From Paramacrobiotus metropolitanus (Eukaryota; Tardigrada; Eutardigrada; Parachela; Macrobiotidae), in assembly GCF_019649055.1 (NCBI RefSeq), contig NW_026570226.1, positions 2,976,001 through 3,040,000 on the forward strand: a stretch of 64,000 nucleotides of DNA, read 5' to 3'. The position numbers and the translations under genes were made by a program. The notes below the pieces were generated by a model that ran no database searches, was not told the DNA's origin, and was given only the letters and a program-made list of their open reading frames with translations. Shown piece after piece: positions 1 to 12,312 of this stretch; positions within the stretch are counted from its first letter, which is position 1, and each line of letters begins with the position of its first letter.

Positions 1-290
1 CATATTATTATTATACAAATATTATCGGCTTATGCAGGAATAAAACCATTTAATTGATCTTTACCGTTACTACATGTTTATTAGACAAAAATAGTTGAAA
101 TTAAAAAGATATAAACTGCACAGAAAAAATCGTTCAGTTAAATAGAACACGTTTTAGGGTGAACGACTCGTTACGGCATATTGCATAAGAATAATGCCGG
201 CACACTTTATCCAGTTCACGGTTTTGAGATATTTACTAGAAAAAGTTAAAAAAAAAACAGAAAAAATATCCTAAAAAATTGGCAGTCGGT

Positions 291-3200
291 TTAGTATGAA
301 CTGGAGCGCACCGGACAGTTCCCAGCCTGATCCCACAATTCACTCCCGACACACTGATTACACACCAAAAATCCACTGGGATCCATACTTTTCTTAATCC
401 CCAGTAACCTATTATAATTCTCCCCCCAAAACGCTTGCTGCCAATTCGGCTCCTGGATGAACGCCTCATTAGCGTACGCTCCCGAATCCGGGTAGGCGTC
501 CCTCAGCACCTGGATCCCGGAGTTAATCCCGGCGGTGGCGCCGGCGATGATATCATCCGTGGAGTTAAACAGCCAGCCGCTGTATAAAACGATGTGCCAG
601 GCGGACTTCCGCCAGGCCGGGGTCACGGAGGTACTGTTGGCCTGGGGGTTGTTGCGCACCCCGGTGCCGGAGACCAGGTGCCCGAGGAGGCCGAAGGGGA
701 AGCCGTTCTTGTTCATGGCGGCGAGGAGGGTTTGGGCGACGGCGCGGGAGTTGCTGAGGGCCGACTGGGGGATCAGGCGCGAGCCGGGGAGGAGCCGGCT
801 GCCCGAGTTGTAGATGCCGGTCACCAGGGTGGAGTCCAGCCAGTTGCGCCAATCCTATTAAATATATTTTTTAGAATGACTTTTTGTTATTAAAATAATT
901 TTCAGCTTCCATGACAATCTTTTGCATAATTGTAATTAATTTTGGGTCATTTTTAGGCATTTTCAGAAAATTATTAAACTAAGATACATGTAGACAGATT
1001 TTAGGCATCTCTAGGCTATGCTAAAAAACTTACCTACCGTGAAAAATAATTTTTTAAAAAAACATTTTGGTTAATTTTAAATAAATTCAATTTCGATTTT
1101 TCTGGTAACTTATTAAATAATTTTCTCCAAATAATTTCATTATGTTTTTAAGTATTTTCAAATGTTCATAAAAATAAAATCACTCAATACTTTGTGAAGT
1201 ATAAATCACCACAGATTTAACATTTAGTCACGATTGAATATGCAATTTAGCCAGTCAACTGAATATATGAAAAACGATAAAAAGCCTCGTACCTGAAATT
1301 TGGTGTAGTTCTGGGCGAAAGTCGTATTGGGAAACGGATTAATGACCACGCCCCACTGGCTTCCCATACTAGCGATCTCATTCTTAATCCCATCCATGGC
1401 CGGCAGCGCATTCGCTCGATCAGCCGGAATCAGAAAGGTCAAACTGATCCCGAACGCCGGCTGGAAATAAAAGTAACCGCCCCACCCGACGGCGTCCAGA
1501 TCCGCCGTCCTCCGCGCCATGACCTCCAGGATATTTTCCACCTGCGTTGCATTTAATGACCCTGACCCGTCTGTGTTGGTGATCAAGCCGGAGTATGCCG
1601 TATAACCTGCGTTGATTTTGTGCAGTTTGTATGTCACGGAGATTAAAACGCCGAAGGTCCCGCCACCGCCCCCGCGCAGCGCCCAGAAGAGGTCCTTGTT
1701 CTGGCAGGCATTGGCGGTGAGCAGCACCCCGTCGATGGTGACGATCTGGAATTCCAAGGCGTTGTCGACGGCCAGGCCGAATGAGGGTGAGAGGATGCTG
1801 TGGCCGCCGCCGAGAACGTAGCCGCCGGCCGCGCCCACGGTGGTGCAGTGACCGGCGACTAAGATGTAGCCGCTGTTGAAATCATCCTCCACCTGCCGAA
1901 AAAAATTCATGTATTTTAAATTGCTGCGTCAGCTTCAGAAATTGGTAAAAACGGAAAACAAACATAATTAAAGGAATTAAAGCCGCTAAAATAAAATTAG
2001 ATTAATCTGCATTTGATTCATAATTCAATATCGATTAAATATTGACTACATTCAATAATAATTAAACTGACAATTACTACAGAAATAAATTTAAAAACAG
2101 AAAAAAATAATGTGATATTTTTTCTATTTTTCATAAATGTGTAGTATTTGTCAATTTAAAATTTTTATTAAACCACTATAAAGTTCATTACGATCGAAAT
2201 TACGATTTCTTAAATAAAATAATTCTGATCAGCCAGAAATAATAGAACGACCATTAAACAAGAGATGATAAATTTATAAAGGTTAGGTGACCTTTTTGTA
2301 CACTTCGCTCCAGACTTTTCCGCCGGTCACCGTCACGACGGGCACATCGGATGCCTGACTGGCATCGCAGCCGTTGGGCGTGAACGCTGTCTTCGTCTCG
2401 ATATTGGCCAGTTTATGCATCCAGATCAATAAAGACCCGGGTGCGGCGCTGCGGCCCTGGTAGTCGTGTCCGGTGGACTTGATGACCACGCGGAGATTGT
2501 ACTGGTGGGCGAAGGCGATGGCGTTCTGGATATCGGCGACGGAGCTGGCCACCACCCCGTAGGAAGACACGCGACCGGCCTGGCAGACGGCACTGGGTGA
2601 GGAAGCTTCCTGGAAGGTGCAGCGCGCCTGCCCGATCTCCTCCCAATTGGTGGCCTGCATGCTGCCGGCATTATTGACCACGAAGGATGGGTTGGCGAAA
2701 TTCTGTTGGACTGCTTGACAGGCGGTGGCGTTGAAACCGGCTCCAGCATAACACGGATATCCTAATTAAAGATACACTGTAATTTCTACTGACATTGTAA
2801 TTTCAGCATTCTTATTTACAGAGTACAGTATGCCCAAAATAAGCAGTTCAATAATTTAAATCTAAAAATTTGGTACGAAATAATACACATTAATTTCTTG
2901 TTAAATATATTTTTATCGTTTTAGTAGTAATAAAAACCTAAATATTAAAATTTATTTGCAATTCATTTTTATTCAAGTCAAGTGTTATAAATTTTCATAT
3001 TCATAATCTACAGCTAATTCTTACATAGAATAAAAAACGTATGTATATAAAAGAGAAATATAAAAGATCGGTATATGAAATTAATTAGTTAAAACTAATA
3101 ATGTACAAGTATCGGTCGCGCTAGCGCGCGACCAGTTGTGTTTGAGGTATGGAAGAATGAAAGAAATACAAAATATACTTCCTTCCGCATTAAAAAAATT

Positions 3201-5913
3201 TTGAGAAATATTTCAAATATAACACCCAGCGAGGCCAGCTACGCAAATATTTTGAACATGTAGAAATGCGGAATTTTTTCAAGCTCGCGTTTTTAATGTA
3301 ACTTATCGCGTAACGTTTTTAATGTAACTTTATATTACCGATCTAACGAACTGAAAACTTGAATTTTTTGGTACCACAGATTAAGATAATATTTTAACGG
3401 TGATAAAATGGATTGAGTGGGGTCATATATCTGTACACGATGCCTATAAAATACCATTTTTTCAGCGCAGAATTAATGGAAACTTGCGGGAACCGTTAAC
3501 GGTCGCCCAAGGTGTCCTTGCAGGCTGCATCTTTAGATACTAATTGTAAGATCTTTTAACCATCAGTCAAGCTCTTCAGTATTTATTAAAATAAAATTAA
3601 TACATGTTTATTAGATTTCGAGGTTAGTGAATTCCCAAGCTACCACCAGTATCACAGAGCCGCCATGTGAGTGAATACGGTAAACGGCCGCGGGCCGGCT
3701 TTTAGATATTTAGGAATTACATATAAATTAGACAATTAAAGGATTTGGCCCGGCACACATTTGTAGTACCAAATTCGGGTACATACATGGGAACTTTCGC
3801 TGTCGCGCAATCCTAAACACTTTTTTGCATGGCTAGGTATGTACAGTACCTAATATTCATAACGGCTCTCATACTCATACTCATAATCCTAATTCCGAAT
3901 TCATACTCATAACGGCCCTCATAATCATAATCATACTTTGGTCCTACCGGTTATCATATTAATTTCTTCATAATTATAGCTCATATCTTAACCATTACTC
4001 ATGCTGGTGTGTCAAAAATGTAATATTCAATTACAACCAAGTGTTCATGTAAGTCTACTCAACCGCCCGCTTTCGTCCACTCGTAAAAATTATTTCATCT
4101 GAATCAGTAGCGAAAAAATATTTATTAGAAAATGGCTTCGTTATAAAATGACTTCAGTAAACTTGAACTGAGTTACGAAAGCTAAGTAATTTAATCTACA
4201 TATAAAAACTGAGCAAGAAAATTTACCATTGTCCATTTTCGTCCATTTTTTAAACCAGTGCTAATGATAAAAAAACCGGAAATGGTAATGGGCTTACTAC
4301 GTAGCTTCCACCAAACAAAAAGTGAACGGGCCGTTAACTTTGCATTCCACAAAACTAAATTTCGACAAAAGCATCGTGTACACCGTACAGCAATGGAACA
4401 CAGGAACAGTAATAACGCAGTTTATATAATCGCTGCTAGCCAGGACAAAAGCAGATATCAAAGAAAATTTTTTTAAAAAATTCAAGAACGGTGCACAACT
4501 TGCGCAACAGCTATTACTACTTGTGTCAATAATACGGTTTTTACGATTAATAAATAATATAATGCTTTTACTAATAACATTAAGCGCAGTAGCGCACTGG
4601 TATGAGTAGCGGTAAAGGTTTGAGTTATGATTATGAACAAAAATATGATAACCGGTAGGATTAAAGTATGATTATGATTATGAAAGCCGTTTTGAGTAAG
4701 AATTCTGAATTAGGAAAAGGGTGATAAGTATGAGGACCGTTATGAGAATAAGGGTTTGGGAGCGCGCGACAGCGGAAGTTGCCGTGGATATATACAAATT
4801 TGGTGCTATGTACCGGGCCAAATCCTTTAAGACCGCGAGATATTGAGGTACTCAGACATTTCTAGACATTTTTTAAAATTTCGAAACTTTGGAGGCTCAA
4901 AAAATTAGAGGTAACGGCCCCGCTGCGCGGGGCCGAGTCGAAATATTTAGAAATTCTGGAAATGTAAAAGCTTTGGAGCCGACTTGGAAAAATTAATAGT
5001 TATTTTGGAAAAATTAATAGTTATTTTGAGGTATTCGAACATGTTTTAAAAACATCTTAAAGATTTCAAGAATTTGAAAAAGTTATAATTTTGATGGAAT
5101 TGACAATTTAAATAACATACACAGATCTGTAGTTTAGGTTGCTAAGCTGCTAAACTTTTATTTGCTCATTCGAAACGTTTCCAGAATTTACTGGAAATTT
5201 CTATGAAGTTTAAACGCTAAGTACAGAAAGTTTGAAAGGGTTTCTGAAAACGTTCCGGAAACCACAAATTTTTTTCCGAGCTGCAGGTAGGAAGCTTTCG
5301 AAGATGCTTTATTTTATAAAATTAACAACTTAGTGGAAAAATCAATGTTGATTTAGTAGATAATTTCCAAAACTAGCAACCGTTAAGTACTAACAACCCT
5401 TAAGTACTACAACCTTCAAAAATTTTTTTAGACTTTCTCCAAAACTTAAGATTTTTCTAAAGATAAAGGTAGGAATGTTTGTGCGATGCTTTATTTTATA
5501 AAATTATCACCTTATTGAAAAAATCAATCTTGATTTAGGAGATAATTTCAAAAAATAAGGACGTAAGGATATATGAATCTATTGATAAATAATATAAAAT
5601 CTCTTACACTGTACATGTACTACTGCAAGAAACTTGAAAACACACTGAAATACTTGCAGAAGTCAAACAAAATGACTGGTCTGTAAAGTAAATTTAAAAA
5701 AATTAAATAAAATGCAAGATTTTGACAAATTTTACCGGTGGGTCTTGGAACGATAAGCTGACCATACAGCGTCGCATTGAGCCGATCCCAATCGGCCTCT
5801 GCCGGCCAGCAGCTATTTCCGGGCAAGCATCGACACTGACCACTAATTACATCGATCACGGTACTTAATACCGCGATCACCGCAGTGATCACCCGCAACC
5901 GGAAGCCGTACAT
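291..5913 (-). CDS. Secreted berberine-bridge-type FAD-linked oxidase, paralogue A (4 exons)
   Basis: Exons on the minus strand: 5913-5736, 2761-2292, 1892-1293 and 854-291, with phases 1, 0 and 0 at the joins; 1812 coding bases, about 603 aa. The start is the ATG at 5913, because the longer open frame begins with GTG. It opens with a hydrophobic signal peptide and then a CRCLPG..CWP segment typical of fungal BBE-like enzymes. The FAD_binding_4 domain shows KSTGHDYQGR, whose His (about residue 158) matches the 8-alpha-histidyl FAD site. VAGHCTTVGAAGGY, with Cys about 232, matches the 6-S-cysteinyl site, so bicovalent flavin is predicted. The BBE C-terminal domain ends in NYNRLLGIKKSMDP. Such enzymes oxidise alcohols, sugars or alkaloids with O2; the substrate is unknown. 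Intron 2 uses a weak gtcacc donor. Intron 1 is about 3 kb and holds a fold-back element. A candidate polyadenylation signal lies at 78-83 (minus). Confidence 0.88.
3114..3133. repeat. GC-rich perfect palindrome in intron
   Basis: Eight bases (ggtcgcgc) pair perfectly with gcgcgacc across a 4-base centre, in otherwise AT-rich intron sequence. It could form a strong hairpin or be the remnant of a mobile element end. Confidence 0.6.
3685..4935. mobile_element. Fold-back / long-TIR non-autonomous element inside intron 1
   Basis: The left arm (about 3735-4015) and the reverse complement of the right arm (about 4575-4840) share many blocks in the same order: aaggatttggcccgg, a ccgctgtcgcgc-like block, cataacgg..ctcat, tcataatcataatcatactt and cctaccggttatcatat. 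The arms are imperfect, so the element is old. GC-rich blocks just outside (cggccgcgggccgg and ggccccgctgcgcggggcc) may extend it. No coding capacity was seen, and borders and target duplication could not be fixed by eye. Confidence 0.6.
4983..5026. repeat. Short tandem duplication
   Basis: A unit reading ggaaaaattaatagttatttt occurs twice back to back. It looks like a recent slippage or tandem duplication within the intron. Confidence 0.6.
5270..5560. repeat. Diverged direct repeat of about 105 bp
   Basis: Two copies (about 5270-5376 and 5452-5560) share gatgctttattttataaaatta, then aaaatcaat.ttgattta and gataatttc in the same order and spacing. They are roughly three-quarters identical by eye, and the sequence between them looks unrelated. 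Confidence 0.55.
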
Positions 5914-8441
5914 GTCACCGGAAGTCACCACGTTTGAGTAGGATGATTAGCGTTACTGTCAGTCTAAAGTAGCCGTTGCTTGGGGATCGACAAAGAACGT
6001 GCAAAAAATTGTTTCTTTGTCGGTTCCGAATATCTTAGGTTCTTTCGAAACTGTCGTACCCAGCCGATCATTATTTACCCTGCGTTATAGAAAACGAACA
6101 AGGGTTGCGCCATTGCAGACAAACGGACCCCATATATCATCATATAAATCACTGACCGCTAAATTTTTTCTACATATGTTTTGTCGTCTAACAGTCTGTT
6201 TGCTCAAGTCATAATTACAGAAGCTGCAACATTTTTGCCAGCGTCATTAGAATGTTTATTCGCCGTATATAATGCCGTACATTACAGCTTTTTATGCCAG
6301 TGTGAACGAGCGGCATTGCGATTCTTCGGCTGCATTCGGCAATAAACATACAGCTACAGTATACCATGATACCGTATGCATCATCTTTTGAAATCTGTTT
6401 TCCACTCTCAACCGGCTAATGTTTATTCACCAATCGCCAGCCCACGGTGGCTGACGCCACTTATGCAAGTGTATAGAAAAATTTTACCTTATAATAATAT
6501 TGACACCATGTACAAATCTGCAGGCATTTCGCTCGAGAAATTCATCACAATTGCCGATAGCAATATAGCAAACAAGCTGTCATTATTAACTGGTGTAAAT
6601 CTTTTCTCGGCGCACATTTTGTATTCTATCACAGTTGGTATGAATTATGGAATTCGGAAAAATGTGCTTTGAAACTTCCATGTTTACAATTGTCCCTACA
6701 TGCATAATAATTTTTAATGATATTTTAAAATTTTAAGGTTGCTGCCAAAATCACCGGTAATTAGCTACTTCGCGTATAATATCTGATTAATAATTTATCG
6801 GAAGCCATTGGACTACCGGTTCGTCGAATTGGGCAGATGATTTCATACGGGTGAGAGCCGTATTTTTTATGTATGTGACCCACGGTCAGCATTTTTTGTT
6901 AAGGTTTTTAGGCAGTCTTAATTATGGGAAAGATTTTAGAGTGGGAGTAATACAAACGAAACAAATACAGTACAGAAGGAGCAATATACATAGACCGTTT
7001 TGTAACGTTTTTAGTTCTATTTGCCTGTTGCATCGGAAAGGAACACCAAGAATGACAAAATGTATGCTGTAGAACGAAGCATGCTTTCTAAGGCCACGGA
7101 TAACGATTTTATGTTTTTTTTTTCAGTGAATACTTTCTGCACCATTTTAATTACTGTCCAGTGCAATTATTTTTGTACTTGTATCGCCTTTTGCTGAATA
7201 ATGGATTCAAATATGCATAGGAAATGATTTCACGTATTTCGGTACCTTCGTTTGCTATAACGGTTCGCCTGCGTACTTACGTTCCTTAAAATCAATGCAA
7301 ACATGAACGATGGGCCAGATTCAACCTGCTGCCGACGATAACCGCGGTTTATCAATTATCCGTATAGGGCTTAAAGCTACGGGCTTAGAACGGATTCGTT
7401 AGCTAAGATACTCAGGATGAAAATTCCGATCCGAAAGTTCACCCAGAATATTTAAGCAAACGGTCGATCCGCTGGACGGGTGAGAAAGTCGTTGATCATC
7501 AATAATCTAGCGGATCACAGTGTTGAGATGTGGTGGTCACATAAAAATGGCCAGGGTATACCAACCGGACCATTTTAAGGTGATAACCACGTCAAAACCG
7601 ATGTAGACACACGTCTCGAAATTAAATGGACAACTCCCGGCTTCCTAGTTATATGCATCCCCCACCTATTCTTCTTCTACCGAAGGGGAAGGGGAGAGCA
7701 GCTTTAGCCAGTATGAAAAGGTCACAACCTAACCCACCGTTCGTGAAGGCAAGGCGGCTTTGAACGAAATAAAACAGGGGACGTTTAAAGTGTCGATGGG
7801 CCGCTCGCAACTGATCGGCAGAATAATGTGTGCTATACCGTTAAAGCATTTACAGAAAACAAGTAGACTCAGAAGGATATCGGATCGAATGATCAACTAA
7901 CCCGACATAACAATCAATCAACGCAGGTATCTAACATGAAAATCTTCCTGTATCAGTACGTGGCATACGTTGCCCACTGCTGTGCCATCAGCGGCAGGAG
8001 TATTTCAGAAGTACGGCCGTAGATGCGGTAGGTAGTTGGAACGGTGGTTTGACACTGCATTTAATGATTTTAGACAACAGGCTACAAGGGACAGCAGTGG
8101 TAGCACCGCAATGGACTTTTAACTAATGCCCATCATCGCTATCGCTCATCGCTACATTTAATGGCAGAGTAATCAGACAATCGGTTGCCAATAAACTAAT
8201 ACCATCTAGCCCAACAGAAATACAAACTGCATAATTTATTAGACATCCAGAAAGAATTCTATGGACAACTACAGCGGCATGGAGGCATCGGTCTGCGAGA
8301 ACTTTCGTAACCATTCTTACAAAATTTTAACAATACTTGCTGGATTTTTATGTGCTGCGGCAGACTTGAGTTCAGGTCATACAACATTCTCAGGGCGCAC
8401 ACAATACATAATAAATACAGCCTTAAATAAAGAAACGGCAG
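5914..8441. other. Intergenic region, no supported gene
   Basis: About 2.5 kb between the first exon of oxidase A and the last exon of oxidase B. The longest open frames (60-98 codons) show no domain, splice partner or coding-like composition that I can support. A minus-strand AATAAA at 8235-8240 is a candidate poly(A) signal for oxidase B. Confidence 0.6.
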
Positions 8442-10958
8442 TTAGTAAGGATACATTGACAGTGGACAGTTTCCCGATGTATCCCACAGTTCACTGCCTA
8501 CGCACCTATTACACACGAAAAACCCACCAGGATCCATGCTTTTCTTAATACTCAGCAAACGGTCGTAATTCGCTCCCCAAAATGTCTGCTGCCAATTCGG
8601 CTCCTCACTGTACCCTTCATTCCCATACGTCCCGGAATCCGGAAAAGCGTCCCGTAGTACTTGCAACCCGGCATTCAGCCGCGATTTCCCGGCGGCAATT
8701 TCCTCGTTCGTAGCGTTAAAATCCCAGGCGGTGAAGATCACCGGCAGCCAGACGGATTTCCGCCAGGCTGGTGTGTACGAAGTATTGTTGGCTTCAGGAG
8801 TCTCCCGGACGCCCTTCCCTGATACCAGGTGACCGAGGACGCCGAAGGAGAAACCGTTGGCATTCATGGCAGCGACGACCGTCTGGGCAACCACCCGCGG
8901 GTTCGCGAAAGCCGATTGTGGGATAAGGCGGGAACCCGGGAGGAAGCGCCCGCCGGAGTTGTGGACTTGGGTGACAGCGGTGGTATCCATCCAACCTCGC
9001 CAATCCTGGAGATACATACAATTTAAACATTACTATCTTTCCCTCGCACCGCTTTTTCAGTAGACCAGCTGACAAAAGTTTCAAAAGACACACACGTCGG
9101 TCGCACAACAAAATATTCTCTTAGCTTTCGTTAAAAAAACGATTTTTACATATTATATAACATTTGTACGCTTCGTACGAGCAGAGAATCACTTGGTTAG
9201 GCTTCAAGGAAATTCTGCGTGACGGAGACAAAATATGTTTCTTTACCTGAAAACTGTTGTGATGCTGCGAGAAGTTCCTCCCGGGAAACGGCGTAATGGC
9301 CACGCCCTGCGCTCCCATCCCGGCAATTTCATTTTTAAATCCTTCCATGGCCGGAAGCGCGTTCGGCCGATCAGCTGGGATTAAAAACGCCCATCCGATC
9401 CCGAACGCCGGCTGGAAATAAAAGTATCCACCCCAACCGGCTTCATCCAGTTCCGCGGACCTCCGCGCCAAAACTTCCAGGATATTCTCCATCTGGGTGG
9501 CGTTGAGTGCTCCAGATCCGTTCGTTCTGGTGATGAACGCCGAATACGACGTATAACCGGCGTCGATCTTATGCAGTTTGTACGTCACAGAAATCATGAC
9601 CCCAAAGGTCCCCCCACCGCCTCCGCGCAACGCCCAAAAGAGGTCCTTGTTCTGGCAGGCGTTGGCCGTGAGTATCTCCCCGTCGACGGTGACGATCTGG
9701 AATTCGAGGGCGCTATCGGCGGCCAGACCGAAGGAGGGAGAGAGAATCCCGTGGCCGCCGTTGAGAACGTAACCGCCGGCTGCGCCAACCGTGTTGCAGA
9801 AACCGGCCACCACGATGTAGCCGTTATTAAAATCGTCTTCTACCTGATTCAGGGTAAAACGCAGTTCTTAACAAAAGTAACCAGTTGCAGTTTTTACAAA
9901 ATAGAACAAAAAGGCAGATTTACTTTGTTTAACCATAATTGGCGCAAACAAGAGTTTCTCTGTCCTATCCCAGTGCTGACAATTTATGCGCATTGGGCAA
10001 TGTTTGCTGATTTTATTAATAAATTTTTTGAACCTCGGACCGACTGGCTGATTTACACGTTTTTTAAGTTCCAAAATGTATTTAGCGTAACGCTTTGTGA
10101 CCTTTTTGATGACGTCCTTCCACACTTTTCCGCCGGTCACCGTCACCACCGGTCCGTTGGACGCCTGACCGCCATCGCATCCGGATGGAGTGAAGCTCGT
10201 CTTCGTCTCAATGTTCGCGAGTTTATGCATCCAGATTAATAAAGACCCGGGTGCGGAGCTCCTGCCTAAGTAATCGTGCCCGGTAGATTTGATGACCACG
10301 CGCAAATTGTACTGATGGGCGAAAGCAATGGCGTTCTGGATGTCGGCGATTGACGTGGCTGCCACCCCGTAGGAGGACACACGCCCGACCTGACAGACGG
10401 CGTTGGGGACGGCGGCTTCTTGGAAGGCGCAACGCATATCGCCCGCCTCCTCCCAGTTGGTGGCTTGTGTGCTGCCGGGGTTGTTCACCACGAAGAATGT
10501 GTTGGTGAAGTTCTGCTGAACGGTTTGGCAAGCAGCGGCATCGAAACTGGGTCCAGCGTAGCACGGATAACCTGACAAAAAGGACCAACACTGATGGTAA
10601 ATTAAGGTGGTTGCAGAAGTACCAGAATAAATGCAGCGCTAGTTAACATTTTCTCTTTTTCCAAGAAATTCTTGAAAATCCACTCAAAAGTATTTTGAAA
10701 AAACAGCCATTAATTTTTGTATCATTTTTTTTATATAAGGTGTTATTTTTGGAATGCGTAAATAATTATTTTCTTATTACCGGTGGGTCGGGGAATGATG
10801 AGCTGGCCATACAGCGTCGCGTTAAGCCGGTCCCAATCCGCCTGCGTCGGCCAACAGCTGTTTCCAGGCAGGCATCGACACTGGTCAGCGAAGATCTCAG
10901 ATGTACACAGTAATAGAGTTGCTGCCAGTGCAGCTAGCCGATCTACAGTTATGCACAT
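8442..10958 (-). CDS. Secreted berberine-bridge-type FAD-linked oxidase, paralogue B (4 exons)
   Basis: Exons on the minus strand: 10958-10781, 10571-10102, 9843-9247 and 9005-8442; 1809 coding bases, about 602 aa. Exon lengths 178, 470 and 564 equal those of paralogue A, and exon 3 is one codon shorter. The start ATG at 10958 opens a signal peptide (MCITVDRLAALAATLLLC), followed by QCRCLPGNSCWP. The flavin-binding domain carries KSTGHDYLGRS (His site) and VAGFCNTVGAAGGY (Cys site). The C-terminal BBE domain has NYDRLLSIKKSMDPGGFFVC. All acceptors are AG and the donors GT; the second donor is again gtcac. It is very close to paralogue A and on the same strand, so the pair arose by tandem duplication. 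A secreted flavin oxidase is well supported; the substrate is unknown. Confidence 0.9.
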
Positions 10959-12312
10959 ATCTGTACTTTTTTACTGTTTACTTCGGCTCAGATCCTCACC
11001 GACGGAAACAACATACTGTTTGTCCGTTCCAACTGTGGCTAACTGCGTTTTTTTTACTTTCGAACGGTATCTTTTCCGTCGAGGTGTGAAAGCGAACAGG
11101 CATTGCGTCACGGACAGACGTTTCGCGGACGTTTCATATCTCAAATTGTGTTCTTGCTGTATCCATTTCGATTTTATATCCGGGTGGAACGGTATGTTGG
11201 GAAATTGAACTTCCGTTCAAACAGCATCACCGGAAGCGTCAGTTATTATGTTCACCGTCACTCACTACTCAGTACTCAGCAAGAACACGTTGCAATTAGT
11301 AATTAGTTGTCTACATAAAGCCGCGAGCATTTCCATTGCCAGTGGAAACTGAAGTTGTTGAAATTTGGCAAGCTTTACGTACAGGTCTTCATGGTTACAG
11401 CAAATTTTGTGTACGCCAATTACGGCTTTATACATAATAGCATCTCGCTGCGCTTGGTTTAAAAAATAATTTTCTTCACCTTTTCTTGGACCTTGCTATT
11501 TTTATTTACGAATTGAGTGAAGGTCAATAAGTGCATGATAATCATTCTGTAAAAAGACGTTTACCGAGAACAGCCGGAGCGTTGTTGATTATTTATTAAC
11601 ACTGAGTGATCACTGACACGAGCACAAAACATCCATATCAGTGAACCGGAAACACACAGTGGGAGACCGTATCGGTTATTTTCCTACTACCCAGCATTTC
11701 CCCGATGAATTATGTTCCATGCTGGTATAGTAATTACGTGCCGGTCTTTTCACGATCCTCTCGAATGCACATCCAGCAGCGGTATGAGAAAAAGTCATTC
11801 CGGTTGACTGCGAGCCTGTACGCCGCAAACCACAACGGCATTTTGCTGCTGGATGAATAATAAATGAAAGCTGCGTGGGCGCTATGTATCCAGTAGCGGT
11901 GTCATCGCAGCGGATACTTTCGCTCCAGAACACAAATGAATGCCCGATGACACAATCACATGATCCTCTTGAAACCGACCAGCGACAGCGCGCAATACTC
12001 GGCTATCAACATGCCCGAAGATATGCTAACTCAGCCCAGTTACTGGCGGTCGTTATTGCTAACATTCTTGGCATCTGTGTCATTCCAGCGAATTTTTTTT
12101 TATTAACATGTCTTTTAGTTAAACGTGTTCCTGCCTGTACAGATAAATTTCCCCTGGTTTCGTGGATGTACAAGTATCGTGAAATCTTCCGAGGCAGCTT
12201 GGTGTTCATAAGCTGCGACCGTTGCAAATATATTTTGCCTTAAAGTCGCCGGATTTAATACCATTCTCTGACAGTTTCACCGGTCGAAATCACGTCAAAA
12301 TCGAGAGCAACG
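10959..12312. other. Intergenic region, no supported gene
   Basis: About 1.35 kb between the divergently arranged oxidase B and the GPCR. It must hold both promoters, but I see no clear TATA box or convincing regulatory motif. Short open frames here lack domains. Confidence 0.55.

Larger units (their letters stand above)
2762..5735 (-). other. Large intron 1 of oxidase A, rich in repeats
   Basis: A 2974 bp intron between the signal-peptide exon and the flavin-binding exon. The matching intron in paralogue B is only about 200 bp and in paralogue C about 150 bp, so this one has been inflated by insertions: a fold-back element, a GC-rich palindrome and a diverged direct repeat, listed separately. 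No long ORF was seen in it. Confidence 0.75.

Noticed and set aside
6376-6672. A 98-codon plus-strand ORF as a gene
   Set aside because: No domain, no splice partner and no coding-like composition; its length is expected by chance in this region.
9571-10239. A 222-codon plus-strand ORF over oxidase B
   Set aside because: It is antisense to exons 2 and 3 of oxidase B, which have clear protein motifs and splice sites; its own sequence has no recognisable domain.
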